Shown: piece by piece, positions 8,912 through 17,694 of the stretch | How positions within the stretch are numbered: the stretch's first letter is position 1 | Layout: the number at the start of each line of letters is the position of its first letter | Notes under the pieces: generated by a model | Seen by the model: the letters and a program-made list of their open reading frames with translations, nothing else | What the model was told of the DNA's origin: nothing | The model's database searches: none | Assembly: GCF_001625565.1 (NCBI RefSeq) | Contig: NZ_AUXS01000053.1 | Location: forward strand, 124,001-188,000 | Origin: Pseudoalteromonas luteoviolacea NCIMB 1944 | Lineage (GTDB): Bacteria; Pseudomonadota; Gammaproteobacteria; Enterobacterales; Alteromonadaceae | Direction: 5' to 3' | DNA: 64,000 bases | Translations under genes and position numbers: made by a program

Positions 8912-9667
8912 ATGCAGCGCAAAAAATTAGTCAACCAACTTACTGAATTACTCAAGCCCTTCCAGATAAATGACTTTTGTCCAAATGGGTTACAAGTCGA
9001 GGGTAAAGACAACATCACAAAAGTAATTACCGGTGTCACCGCTAGCCAAGCGTTGATTGATGTCGCGATAGAAAAGAACGCCGACGCCATTTTGGTACAT
9101 CACGGATATTTTTGGAAAGGCGAAGAGCAATCAATTACAGGCATGAAAAAACGCCGAATCCAAAGCCTCTTAGCGCATGACATCAATCTTCTTGCTTATC
9201 ATTTACCCCTTGATGTGCACCCAGAGCTTGGAAACAATGCACAGCTCGGAAAATTGTTAGACCTAGAAATTGAACGCCCATTAGAGCCGTGGAACAAAAA
9301 CAGTGTTGCAGTTAAAGGAAAACTCAAAAACCCGATGACGGTAGATGAATTCGCGAAACTAATAGAAGATAAGTTGGATCGAAAGCCGCTCGTTAATCAA
9401 GCTGGCGACCATCTCATTAAAACCATTGCTTGGTGCACAGGTGGCGGCCAAAGCTTCATCGACTTAGCAGCGAGTCAAGGTATCGATGCCTACCTGACCG
9501 GCGAAGCATCAGAGCAAACAATTCACAGCTCCAATGAGCAAGGGATCCACTTTTTTGCAGCTGGACACCACGCCACTGAGCGTTACGGGGTGAAAGCCCT
9601 GGGTGAATACTTAGCCGACAAATACGACCTAGATGTAGAATTTGTCGACATCAATAACCCGGTATAA
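8912..9667 (+). CDS. Nif3-like dinuclear metal centre protein (YbgI family)
   Basis: A 251-residue member of the Nif3/YbgI family, the usual bacterial length for the short form. Probable metal ligands are His63-His64 (LVHHGYFW), the HLPLD motif at 97-101, and GHHATE at 218-223. These proteins form hexameric rings with a two-metal site. A GTP cyclohydrolase-like activity has been proposed for relatives, but the role is unsettled. AGGGG precedes the ATG. The stop lies 7 bp before cmoM, suggesting co-translation. Confidence 0.88.
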   Translation: MQRKKLVNQLTELLKPFQINDFCPNGLQVEGKDNITKVITGVTASQALIDVAIEKNADAILVHHGYFWKGEEQSITGMKKRRIQSLLAHDINLLAYHLPLDVHPELGNNAQLGKLLDLEIERPLEPWNKNSVAVKGKLKNPMTVDEFAKLIEDKLDRKPLVNQAGDHLIKTIAWCTGGGQSFIDLAASQGIDAYLTGEASEQTIHSSNEQGIHFFAAGHHATERYGVKALGEYLADKYDLDVEFVDINNPV

Positions 9668-9674
9668 ATATAAC

Positions 9675-10472
9675 ATGGCTAAAAAGCACTCCACCTCCGT
9701 GCCAACGGACCGCAATTTTTGCGATATTGCCGGAAAATTTAAAAATAACATTTACGGCACGAGTAAAGGCAAGATCCGAGAAGCGGTTCTAAAACGAGAC
9801 TTGAATGAATTACTGAGCGAACACTTCGACAATAAACCACTCAGGATCTTAGATGTTGGGGGTGGACAAGGGCAACTGTCGCTATATTTAGCTGAACTCG
9901 GCCATAAGGTTATTTTACTTGATATCTCTGCGCAAATGTTGGCCATTGCCAAAGAGCGCGCCGAAGCACGGGAAATTTCATCACTGTCGTTTATCAATGC
10001 AACGCTGCAACAGCTCACAGAATTAGAGCTTGGGCAGTTTGATCTTGTACTTTGCCATGCCGTACTAGAGTGGGTTGTGGACCAAAAGGCGGCTTTGACA
10101 ATCCTTAATAATTGCTTAAAGCCAGATGGTGTTTTGTCCTTGATGTACTTTAACAAATCAGCACAACGGTTGGCCAATATGGTCTACGGTAATTTTGATT
10201 ATGTATCAAACGGTCTTCAAGTGAAACAGAAAGTGGGCCTGAGCCCAAACCAACCCCTTGAAAGTGAACATGTAGACAGTTGGCTCGCCGAACTATGTTT
10301 ATGCACTTTAAGCAAGACAGGCGTTCGCTGTTTTCACGACTATTTACGTGAACTTAATAAAGCAGATGAGCAATTCGAAGAACTACTGGCACTTGAACTT
10401 AAATACAACAGAGCGGAGCCATATGCCTCGATTGGCAGGTACACCCACTTGCTCTTGAAGCAGGACCGATAG
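9675..10472 (+). CDS. cmoM: tRNA 5-carboxymethoxyuridine methyltransferase CmoM
   Basis: A class I SAM methyltransferase, close to E. coli CmoM (SmtA). Visible are DRNFCDIAGKFKNNIYGTSKG at the N-terminus, motif I ILDVGGGQGQLSLY, HAVLEWV and LSLMYFNK in the core, NMVYGNFDYV, and KTGVRCFHDYLRE and GRYTHL near the C-terminus. It methylates carboxymethoxyuridine at the wobble position of some tRNAs to the methyl ester. I start it at the ATG at 9675, giving 265 residues. An in-frame ATG at 9642 would overlap the Nif3 gene and add residues not found in the family. No strong ribosome site is seen, fitting coupling to the gene 7 bp upstream. Confidence 0.9.
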   Translation: MAKKHSTSVPTDRNFCDIAGKFKNNIYGTSKGKIREAVLKRDLNELLSEHFDNKPLRILDVGGGQGQLSLYLAELGHKVILLDISAQMLAIAKERAEAREISSLSFINATLQQLTELELGQFDLVLCHAVLEWVVDQKAALTILNNCLKPDGVLSLMYFNKSAQRLANMVYGNFDYVSNGLQVKQKVGLSPNQPLESEHVDSWLAELCLCTLSKTGVRCFHDYLRELNKADEQFEELLALELKYNRAEPYASIGRYTHLLLKQDR

Positions 10473-10476
10473 AAGG

Positions 10477-10530
10477 TAAAAGAAAGCGGCCTTAACACAA
10501 AATACCCACCACGGTATCAATGTTAAGGCC
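10477..10530 (-). terminator. Hairpin downstream of the ToxR-like regulator
   Basis: A perfect 10-bp inverted repeat, GGCCTTAACA (10488-10497) and TGTTAAGGCC (10521-10530), with a second nested stem ATACC/GGTAT (10502-10506, 10513-10517). On the minus strand a T-rich tail follows (complement of 10477-10487). It lies about 118 bp beyond the regulator stop and may also stop cmoM transcription. Confidence 0.55.
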
Positions 10531-10647
10531 AAGACATTTGCTGTAAGAGAGCAGCCATTCAACGTTGACATAGTTGCATGAATTTGTCCCTTGAATCCCT
10601 TTGAATTAAATTGAAAAGCATTAAAATCATAAACTTAAATTTTTAAA

Positions 10648-11517
10648 TTAAATTTTTTCATCACTAAAGTGCAGCAATATATAATCGTATAACTGCCGTT
10701 TTTTTGTAGCAACTCCCTGCCCGCCAGCTGACAAAATGACTTCTTTTTGTTTTTCTGAATCAACCCATGTGTAAACGTAAAATGGCGTCTGATCACCTGT
10801 TGAGCGCATCGCTCTAAGCAGCTTTAATCCAGCCAAGGGTTCTCCATCACGTCCCATATCAGAGATCACGACGGTATACTCGTACATACTTAACAGTAAC
10901 AATGCTTCTTGGGTTGATGTGGTGTTGTAAACACCTATTTTTTGCTGCAAAAAATAACCTTGCTCTTTGACATTATTTTTGGGGTTGTCGTCTACCCACA
11001 AAATACGTCCTTTCGCATCTGTCGGTTCGCTGACTTTGAAGCCTGCATTTTGTTGATGTATAACTGACTGGTTTATCACTAACCAAATACATGCTGAGCA
11101 CATCAGTAAAGTGACACCTATCCAAAACTTCAAATGTGCCCCATCTGAACTATGCTCTGCTCTGAGTAACTCTAGTTGAACCCTGGTATCTTCAGAAGCA
11201 TATTCGAAGCTGACTACTATCTCAGGGTTGAATTTATACCCTTGGCCTCGAACAGTGATAATTAAATCTTGATCCACGCCAAGACGCCGCAACAAACTGC
11301 GAGTATCGGAGATTAAGCGCGGCAGTGACCAAGGTGAAACCACTGAATCAGGCCACAAGTGAGCGACAAGCTCATCCTGAGCGCAAATTTTAGGCCGAGT
11401 ATCAATTAAATAAACTAACAACTTAAAAGTGCGCTCTTCCAGAGCAACACTTTTACCATCCACTTTAAGGCTTTGGCTCCTAATGTTTAAAGCTGCATTA
11501 GAAAATTGATATTCCAT
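10648..11517 (-). CDS. Membrane regulator: ToxR/CadC-type winged helix, one TM helix, receiver-like C-terminus
   Basis: A 289-residue protein. Residues 1-100 form an OmpR/ToxR-type winged-helix DNA-binding domain, with PWSLPRLISDTRSLLRRLG as recognition region and VRGQGYKF as the wing. One hydrophobic helix lies at about 131-148. Residues 171-285 resemble a response-regulator receiver: acidic pair Asp176-Asp177 (LWVDDNP), candidate phospho-acceptor Asp220 (VVISDMGRDGEPLAG), Thr250 and Lys272/273. ToxR-type proteins normally carry an unrelated periplasmic sensor after the helix, so this order is odd: by simple topology the receiver-like part would be outside the cytoplasm. Target genes are unknown and no partner kinase is adjacent. 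Confidence 0.75.
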   Translation of the reverse strand: MEYQFSNAALNIRSQSLKVDGKSVALEERTFKLLVYLIDTRPKICAQDELVAHLWPDSVVSPWSLPRLISDTRSLLRRLGVDQDLIITVRGQGYKFNPEIVVSFEYASEDTRVQLELLRAEHSSDGAHLKFWIGVTLLMCSACIWLVINQSVIHQQNAGFKVSEPTDAKGRILWVDDNPKNNVKEQGYFLQQKIGVYNTTSTQEALLLLSMYEYTVVISDMGRDGEPLAGLKLLRAMRSTGDQTPFYVYTWVDSEKQKEVILSAGGQGVATKKRQLYDYILLHFSDEKI

Positions 11518-11731
11518 ATCACTATGATTTCCATTTAATTAACTAATAACCAAAAGAATTCATAGACTATACCAAAGTCTTCAACAGAGCTAGCCTTTAT
11601 CGCTAGTAATAATGTCTAATAGAACAATGATATAAGCGAATATTGTCCAGATTGAGGCCTGCGTTCATCCCTCTAAATTGAAATTCACTGAATACAAACG
11701 ATTCCTCATATCTGTGGTCAAGGTGAGGACG

Positions 11732-12313
11732 TTATCGACAAACATCAATGAGCAATTGTTCAGCTATTGCCGATATAACATCTGGGTCTTTTTGCGCCTG
11801 AGAGAATGTTCTTAGGCCATAAATACCGACAATTAAACTTTGCGCACGTTGTTCAGGTAAACGCGCACCACTGAGATCCCCCTCTTCACCAGCTTGGACA
11901 AAAACCTCTCGCATAACGCTTTGCCACATAACGCACTGTTGGCTGAGTACAGCTTGCGCTTGCTCATCTGTCTGCGCAATCTCATTGATGGCTTTTTGAC
12001 TTAGACAAGATTGGGTCGGGTCACCGCTTACGCACTCAGCCACAATATTACCTAGATAAGCACTTAACCCACTTTTTGCATCTTTTTCATTGCTAAAGAT
12101 GGCCTGCAGTTCAGTATTTCGATCTAAATTATATTGCTCTAACGCCGCGAGCAGGAGCCCCTTTTTATTTTCAAAAGCACAGTATATTGATCCTGGGTGT
12201 AGACCTGTCGCTTGCTTCAAATCTTGCATGCTGGTCTTGTTAAACCCTTTTTCCATAAACGCATTCATGGCAGCTCTTAATACGGCTTCTCGGTTGAACT
12301 CTGCACTTCTCAT
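11732..12313 (-). CDS. TetR/AcrR-family repressor
   Basis: A 193-residue TetR-family regulator. The N-terminal helix-turn-helix spans about residues 8-55 (FNREAVLRAAMNAFMEKGF ... HPGSIYCAFENKKGLL). The C-terminal ligand domain contains several Cys and is less conserved. It is transcribed divergently from an old yellow enzyme gene across a 124-bp gap holding three 16-bp palindrome-like sites, the expected arrangement of a NemR-like repressor and its target. It probably represses both itself and the flavin reductase until an electrophile or quinone is present; this is inference from the NemR/NemA precedent. Confidence 0.88.
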   Translation of the reverse strand: MRSAEFNREAVLRAAMNAFMEKGFNKTSMQDLKQATGLHPGSIYCAFENKKGLLLAALEQYNLDRNTELQAIFSNEKDAKSGLSAYLGNIVAECVSGDPTQSCLSQKAINEIAQTDEQAQAVLSQQCVMWQSVMREVFVQAGEEGDLSGARLPEQRAQSLIVGIYGLRTFSQAQKDPDVISAIAEQLLIDVCR

Positions 12314-12354
12314 AGGCTACTCGGGTAAATCATTTAGGTATATCTTAAACAAAT

Positions 12355-12421
12355 TTGAACAAATGTTCAAAATAGCTCTTGAATGATCATTCAAATAAGG
12401 CTATTTTGAACAAACATTCAA
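12355..12421. promoter_or_regulatory. Three operator-like palindromes between tetR-type gene and old yellow enzyme gene
   Basis: Three 16-bp sites share TTGAA-N6-TTCAA. Site 1 is TTGAACAAATGTTCAA (12355-12370), site 2 TTGAATGATCATTCAA (12379-12394, a perfect palindrome) and site 3 TTGAACAAACATTCAA (12406-12421). Centres are 24 and 27 bp apart. Site 3 ends 16 bp before the reductase ATG. Likely binding sites for the adjacent TetR-family protein. Confidence 0.75.
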
Positions 12422-12437
12422 ATAAAGAGAACAACCC

Positions 12438-13481
12438 ATGACAGATATTCTATTTCAACCTTATCAACTGAATTCCGCTATTTCACTGCAAAACCGAGTA
12501 CTTATGGCACCACTTACACGATGCATGGCGGATGACGATCTTGTGCCCACTGAAGAAATGGCCACATATTATGCTCGACGTGCAGACACAGGTTTAATCA
12601 TTTCAGAAGCCACCATTATTCGCCCTGACGCTCAGGGTTACCCAAATACTCCAGGTTTATTCACTGACGAGCAAATCGCTGGTTGGAGAAAAGTGACAGA
12701 TGCAGTACACCAAAAAGGAGGCAAGATTTTTGCTCAGCTGTGGCATACAGGTCGAGTAGCACACCCTTTCTTTTTCTCTGGTGAAAATGTCATCGCTCCC
12801 AGTGCAGAAGCTGTCGAAGGGACCGTACCTCGCATGCGTGAATTGACTTACATCACACCGACTCCGGCGACGGTGGCACAAATTGAAGAGCTCATCCATG
12901 ACTATGCTCAAGCAGCCTCAAACGCAATGGAAGCTGGTTTTGATGGTGTCGAGATCCACGGTGCGAATGGCTATCTCATAGATCAATTTTTACATCATGA
13001 CAGCAACAAGCGAGTCGACCAATATGGTGAGACACCTGAAAATATGAGCCGATTTGCACTAGAAGTCGTTGATGCCATAGCGGACCAAATTGGTTCCCAT
13101 CGCACGGCTTTGCGTCTATCACCTGGCGCCTATTTTAATATGCAATCAGATCCGCGTGATAAGGACGTATTTGACTACCTATTACCTGAATTGGAAAAAC
13201 GCGATTTGGCATTTCTGCACATCGGTATTTTCGATGATCAAATGACTTTCGACCACCTCGGAGGCAGAGCATCTGATTATGTCAGAAGTCGATACAACAG
13301 CACACTGGTCGGCGTTGGTGGATTTACACCACACACCGGTGCAGAAGCGATCCAAGCCGACCGTTTTGACTTACTGGCAATTGGTAGACCGCTCATTGCC
13401 AACCCCGATTATATTGAAAGAGTTAAAAATCACCAGCCACTGGTAGAGTACAGTGAAGAGATGCTCGCTTCACTTGTATAA
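12438..13481 (+). CDS. nemA: NADH:flavin oxidoreductase, old yellow enzyme family (NemA-like)
   Basis: A 347-residue FMN-dependent ene-reductase. It starts LFQPYQLNSAISLQNRVLMA, typical of the family. The substrate-binding pair is His174/Asn177 in EIHGANGYLIDQFL, and GVGGFTPHTG plus AIGRPLIANPDY near the C-terminus bind the FMN phosphate. It should reduce activated double bonds, nitro compounds or quinones with NAD(P)H in the cytoplasm. The divergent TetR gene and the palindromes directly upstream indicate repression relieved by reactive electrophiles. The length fits NemA (about 365 residues). The gene symbol reflects family and context rather than proven orthology. Confidence 0.88.
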   Translation: MTDILFQPYQLNSAISLQNRVLMAPLTRCMADDDLVPTEEMATYYARRADTGLIISEATIIRPDAQGYPNTPGLFTDEQIAGWRKVTDAVHQKGGKIFAQLWHTGRVAHPFFFSGENVIAPSAEAVEGTVPRMRELTYITPTPATVAQIEELIHDYAQAASNAMEAGFDGVEIHGANGYLIDQFLHHDSNKRVDQYGETPENMSRFALEVVDAIADQIGSHRTALRLSPGAYFNMQSDPRDKDVFDYLLPELEKRDLAFLHIGIFDDQMTFDHLGGRASDYVRSRYNSTLVGVGGFTPHTGAEAIQADRFDLLAIGRPLIANPDYIERVKNHQPLVEYSEEMLASLV

Positions 13482-13502
13482 ATCTAGCCTCTGTTAGGGT
13501 TA

Positions 13503-13910
13503 TCACTTCACAACTGGTAGCCCTTGACTTTGCCACCCTAGCATATCCCCTTCCAAGTGTAACAATTTGAAACCCTGCTCAAGCAAAGCACGTTCGAAGA
13601 TATTTGCCCTGCGACCAGAGCGGCAATACACAACTAACGTTTCACTTTTAAGCTTTGCGAGCAAAAATGACTGTGCAGCTATCTGATCGTAAGGGATATT
13701 AAGTGCACCTTTTAAATGACCACTTGCAAACTCCTCAGGCGTGCGAACATCTATGATGGTATGAGGCTTTGCTGACATTTGGTTAATTAAAAGATCTTTA
13801 GCACTGACTAACTTAGTATCCGAAAAGGACAAGGGGCTAAACAATATTAATATAACTATCATTAGCTTATATAAATTCAAAGAGCTCTTAAAGCGTCTTA
13901 CATGCAACAT
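13503..13910 (-). CDS. Exported rhodanese-domain protein (PspE-like)
   Basis: A single rhodanese domain behind a signal peptide. I start at the ATG at 13910 (135 residues) because GAGGG precedes it. An in-frame start 27 bases earlier lacks a ribosome site and would put nine polar residues before the signal. After the hydrophobic segment come TIIDVRTPEEFASGHLKGALNI and the active-site loop YCRSGRR with Cys96. Periplasmic single-domain rhodaneses such as PspE transfer sulfane sulfur from thiosulfate to thiophiles. Convergent with the old yellow enzyme gene, 21 bp apart. Confidence 0.85.
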   Translation of the reverse strand: MLHVRRFKSSLNLYKLMIVILILFSPLSFSDTKLVSAKDLLINQMSAKPHTIIDVRTPEEFASGHLKGALNIPYDQIAAQSFLLAKLKSETLVVYCRSGRRANIFERALLEQGFKLLHLEGDMLGWQSQGLPVVK

Positions 13911-14451
13911 ATCACAACCCTCAAACTGAACATGCACTATTGGTAAATTATAGTCAAAATTAAATTACCCAAAACCAAAATAGTGTGTTTTTAGTAGATA
14001 CAATTGATAATTTTTCTATTTGTTTTTTTACCGCAAAAAAACAAATAACATATTGATATTAATAACTTTAAAATATCAACTTTGAATTAATTTGTGTCTA
14101 CTAGCCTTTAGTCTAATACCAGAATTTTAAATAGCGACTATTACTTACTGCACGCGTATTTGGGCAATTGGTTAGACAAATTTGATTTTATATTTTTAAA
14201 TTTGAGTTATTAGTCTAAAATTAACATTGCTCATTGCGCTTTGAGTGACCATCGCAGTGGGCTCGTGCCTATATTACATACAAAATGATGAGAATTTGTC
14301 TTTTATATTAAACAAATTAGTTATTATTTCGTCACAATAGGCATGAACAATAGCGTTAGTTTTAACCCCTTGCTGAACGCTTATAGGCTTCAGTGAATTT
14401 GTGGCTTAGTTGTGAAGTTGTTTTGCCACTTTATGTTCGGAACAGCATATT
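13911..14451. other. Intergenic region upstream of phaB
   Basis: About 540 bp, very A+T-rich, between divergent rhodanese and phaB genes. It should carry the promoter for the polyhydroxyalkanoate genes. I see no coding frame of note and no strong palindrome. Confidence 0.5.
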
Positions 14452-15201
14452 ATGGAAAATCAAAAAATAGCAGTAGTAACAGGCGCTTTAGGTGGTATAG
14501 GTACTGCAATTACCCAAAAGCTCGTAGAAAATAATTACTTTGTTATTGCCGTGGCAAGCCCAAGACGTACCGAAGCAGACTTCGATACTTGGTGCAACCA
14601 ATCAAATATTAACCCTAAGTTTGTTACTCCATTATTTTTGGACGTAACCGATGCCCAAGCGTGCAACAACAGCCTTGAGTCTATCATCGATAAACACGGT
14701 AAGGTTGATGTACTAGTTAATAACGCTGGTATTACCCGAGATTCATCGTTCAAGAAAATGAACGTACAGCAATGGCATGAAGTCATTGATACAAACCTAA
14801 ATTCAATGTTTAACATGACCCAACCGTTGTTTGCACACATGTGTGGCAATAAGTCAGGTCGTATTATCAACATCTCTAGCGTAAATGGTCAAAAAGGACA
14901 ATTTGGTCAGGCAAACTACGCTGCAGCTAAAGCAGGGATGATAGGTTTTAGTAAGTCACTCGCATATGAAGGTGCAAGAGCAGGTGTTACTGTAAATGTT
15001 GTTGCACCCGGGTACACAGAAACCCCTATGGTCGCGAAAATGCGCGAAGACGTACTTGAAAGCATCAAAGCTCAAGTCCCTATGCAGCGACTTGCCACAC
15101 CATTAGAAGTAGCTGAAACAGTAAGCTTTTTAGCCTCTGAAGGCGCAGCTTACATTACAGGTGAAACGCTGGCCCTCAATGGCGGCCTGTATATGAACTA
15201 G
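14452..15201 (+). CDS. phaB: Acetoacetyl-CoA reductase
   Basis: A 249-residue short-chain dehydrogenase. The NADPH loop GALGGIG is at 11-17 and NNAG at 90-93. The catalytic Ser is at 142/143 (NISSVNG), with Tyr156 and Lys160 (YAAAK). It resembles PhaB in length and in the stretches GKVDVLVNNAGITRD and KGQFGQANYAAAKAG. It reduces acetoacetyl-CoA to (R)-3-hydroxybutyryl-CoA, the monomer for PHB. A phasin gene and a class I synthase follow. No beta-ketothiolase (phaA) is in the window, so that step must be encoded elsewhere. Confidence 0.9.
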   Translation: MENQKIAVVTGALGGIGTAITQKLVENNYFVIAVASPRRTEADFDTWCNQSNINPKFVTPLFLDVTDAQACNNSLESIIDKHGKVDVLVNNAGITRDSSFKKMNVQQWHEVIDTNLNSMFNMTQPLFAHMCGNKSGRIINISSVNGQKGQFGQANYAAAKAGMIGFSKSLAYEGARAGVTVNVVAPGYTETPMVAKMREDVLESIKAQVPMQRLATPLEVAETVSFLASEGAAYITGETLALNGGLYMN

Positions 15202-15295
15202 AAACTCAACGATACCATTTAGAAAAGGTAACTTTTCTGTAGTAGGTGGATATTGCATTTAATTTAACGGATTATCTCTCAATAGGAAGCAAGCC

Positions 15296-15640
15296 ATGTA
15301 CAACGACTTTTTTAAATCAATCACTGAGCAAAGCGAGAAGTTCTTCTCTCCAGCAATTCAGTTCAATCAATTAGTTGCTAAAAATATTGAGCAACTGGCT
15401 AAAATTCAACTTGATGCAGCTCATTCATTCACTGAAACATCAGTTGAACAACTTAAAACTGCAGCGGAAGTAAAAGACGTTAAGTCTTTCATCGATTTCA
15501 ATGCAAGCCAACTAAGTGCAGTCAATAAGTTGAGCCAACAGCTGATCGAAGACGGACAAAAATTGACTCAACTAGGTCAAGAGTTTAAAGACAATTTAGA
15601 AACTATTTCTAAAGAAACTGTTAAAGCTGCAAAAGTCTAA
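15296..15640 (+). CDS. phaP: Phasin, polyhydroxyalkanoate granule coat protein
   Basis: A 114-residue, wholly helical, Lys/Gln/Glu-rich protein of the phasin family. Amphipathic heptad-like stretches run from about residue 10 to 105, with the characteristic FNQLVAKNIEQLAKIQLDAAHSF segment split over two helices. Phasins coat PHA granules and control their size and number. AGGAAG precedes the ATG. The gene sits 94 bp after phaB and 232 bp before phaC. A 7-bp hairpin (CGGCCTG 15649-15655 with CAGGCCG 15674-15680) after its stop has no T-run and may stabilise or trim the phasin mRNA. Confidence 0.88.
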   Translation: MYNDFFKSITEQSEKFFSPAIQFNQLVAKNIEQLAKIQLDAAHSFTETSVEQLKTAAEVKDVKSFIDFNASQLSAVNKLSQQLIEDGQKLTQLGQEFKDNLETISKETVKAAKV

Positions 15641-15872
15641 TGCACTGTCGGCCTGTGTGAGATAAAGCTTGCTCAGGCCGCTCTGTCAAACTTTAGAGCT
15701 AACACCATTGACAATTCTGTTTGTAATACCTCTTGAGTAAGCGTGCTCTAGCTACGAAAACGCCATGAATATACACCAGCTCTAACTCAAGTTTTCATGC
15801 AGTTTGTCAGGTAAATGCAGCGCCTTTTGCAGCAATGACTCGTCTGTCACACCTCCGACTAGGAAGCATAAA

Positions 15873-17642
15873 ATGGATACCGACAATAAAGATTTTACTC
15901 AGACCATGAGCGCTTGGTGGCAGTATAATCAAGATCTTTACAGTATATTCTCACAAAATTTGTTCAATAATAGTCCCGTTCAAAAAGCGCTTAATGAACA
16001 AAGTGCGGAAGATTTTGGCGAATGGGCCAAAGAAATTACAAAGCAACCAGAGATATTTGCAAAACAACAATTAAACTGGTGGCAGGAACAATTAAAAATT
16101 GTTCAGCAAACATGGGAGCAAAGCCTGAACGCTTCAAGCGAAGAAGTTATCTCGACTGAGCGTGGCGACAAGAGATTTCTTGCTGACGAATGGCAAGATA
16201 ACCCGTGGTTTAGCTACATAAAACAAAGTTATTTACTTTTTGGACAGTCATTACTTGATTCAATTCGTCAAACGCCAGGACTGGATGAAAAACTAAAAGA
16301 ACGTCTCGAATTCTTTGCCAGGCAGGTTATTAACTCTATTTCTCCAAGTAACTTCATCACCACAAATCCAGAGTTATTAAAACTAACCATCGAGTCCGAA
16401 GGACAAAACCTAATTAACGGTCTTGAACTGTTCAAAAAAGATATGGCAAAAAGTGGCGACATGCTTAGGATCAGCATGACCAATGAGAATGCCTATGAAC
16501 TAGGGAAAGATCTTGCTACCACACCGGGTAGAGTCGTCTTCCAAAACCACTTGTTTGAATTGATACAATATTCCGCTACGACAAAACAAGTACATAAAAC
16601 CCCGCTTTTATTTGTCCCTCCTTACGTGAACAAATACTACATCTTGGACTTAAAAGAAGAAAACTCTTACGTCAAATGGGCCGTGGACAATGGTCATACA
16701 GTTTTCATGATCTCTTGGAAAAACCCAGATCCGAGTATGGCTGAAATTGGCTTTGAAGATTATGTCGTTGACGGTGTCATTACAGCCTTAGATGAGATAG
16801 AAAAGCAAACAGGTGAAGCATATGTGAATGCCATCGGTTATTGTATTGCCGGTGCACTAGTCGCAACCGCCATGGCGTATTTCACATCTAAGCGCATGAA
16901 GCAGAAAATAAAAAGTGCCACGCTGCTAACAACGTTACTGGATTTCTCTCAGCCTGGTGAACTTGGTGTTTTTGTCAATGAAGGTACTATCTCGGCACTC
17001 GAGGCGTACAATCTTCAAAACGGTGTTATGCACGGACACCTACTCGGCGTGTCGTTCAGTATGCTCAGGGAAAACAGCCTTTACTGGAATTACTACGTCA
17101 ATAATTACCTTAAAGGTCAACCTCCTATGGATTTAGACCTCCTGTATTGGAACGGCGATAGCACAAACCTTACAGCAAAATGCCATAACTTTATGCTGCG
17201 TGACCTGTACTTGGAAAACCGCTTAATCGCCAATAAAGAAGTAGATATCAGAGGGACTAAAATTGATTTAACAAAGGTCAAACAACCTATCTATGCACTG
17301 TCTACCCGTGACGATCATATTGCGCTTTGGCAAGCGACCTTTAAAGGCTTCCAATATACCAGCTCAAAAACGACCTTTGTCCTTGGTGAATCTGGTCATA
17401 TTGCGGGTGTGATCAACCCTCCTAAAGCCAATAAATATGGATTTTGGTCAGGTCCGGCTCTGCAGGGTGAAGCAAATGCATGGCTTGAAAAAGCTGAGCA
17501 TACAAAAGGCTCATGGTGGGGGCATTGGGGTAAGTGGATAACTCAATTCACTGATGAAAAAGTACCAGCTCGGGCAGTAAAAACCAAAGCCAATCCTGGC
17601 ATTTATGACGCCCCTGGGGAATACGTTAAAGCCAGATTATAG
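15873..17642 (+). CDS. phaC: Class I poly(3-hydroxyalkanoate) synthase
   Basis: A 589-residue synthase starting at the ATG at 15873, which has AGGAAG seven bases before it; an upstream TTG frame adds 23 residues unlike the family. The lipase-like box GYCIAG places the catalytic nucleophile at Cys324. The catalytic Asp lies in STRDDHIAL and the His in GESGHIAGVINPP near the C-terminus. The N-terminal region (1-200) is the helical PhaC_N domain typical of class I enzymes. It polymerises (R)-3-hydroxyacyl-CoA at the granule surface. It is the last gene of phaB-phaP-phaC and is followed by a strong terminator. Confidence 0.95.
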   Translation: MDTDNKDFTQTMSAWWQYNQDLYSIFSQNLFNNSPVQKALNEQSAEDFGEWAKEITKQPEIFAKQQLNWWQEQLKIVQQTWEQSLNASSEEVISTERGDKRFLADEWQDNPWFSYIKQSYLLFGQSLLDSIRQTPGLDEKLKERLEFFARQVINSISPSNFITTNPELLKLTIESEGQNLINGLELFKKDMAKSGDMLRISMTNENAYELGKDLATTPGRVVFQNHLFELIQYSATTKQVHKTPLLFVPPYVNKYYILDLKEENSYVKWAVDNGHTVFMISWKNPDPSMAEIGFEDYVVDGVITALDEIEKQTGEAYVNAIGYCIAGALVATAMAYFTSKRMKQKIKSATLLTTLLDFSQPGELGVFVNEGTISALEAYNLQNGVMHGHLLGVSFSMLRENSLYWNYYVNNYLKGQPPMDLDLLYWNGDSTNLTAKCHNFMLRDLYLENRLIANKEVDIRGTKIDLTKVKQPIYALSTRDDHIALWQATFKGFQYTSSKTTFVLGESGHIAGVINPPKANKYGFWSGPALQGEANAWLEKAEHTKGSWWGHWGKWITQFTDEKVPARAVKTKANPGIYDAPGEYVKARL

Positions 17643-17645
17643 TAT

Positions 17646-17694
17646 CAAAAAAGCGAGTAAAGCTTTGTGCCCTTTACTCGCTCATTATTTTTTT
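17646..17694. terminator. Bidirectional terminator between phaC and the metallopeptidase gene
   Basis: Stem GCGAGTAAAG (17653-17662) and CTTTACTCGC (17672-17681), followed on the plus strand by a T-rich tract (17685-17694) and on the minus strand by TTTTTT (complement of 17647-17652). It ends phaC. The plus-strand T-tract overlaps the last codons and stop of the convergent gene. Confidence 0.85.
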
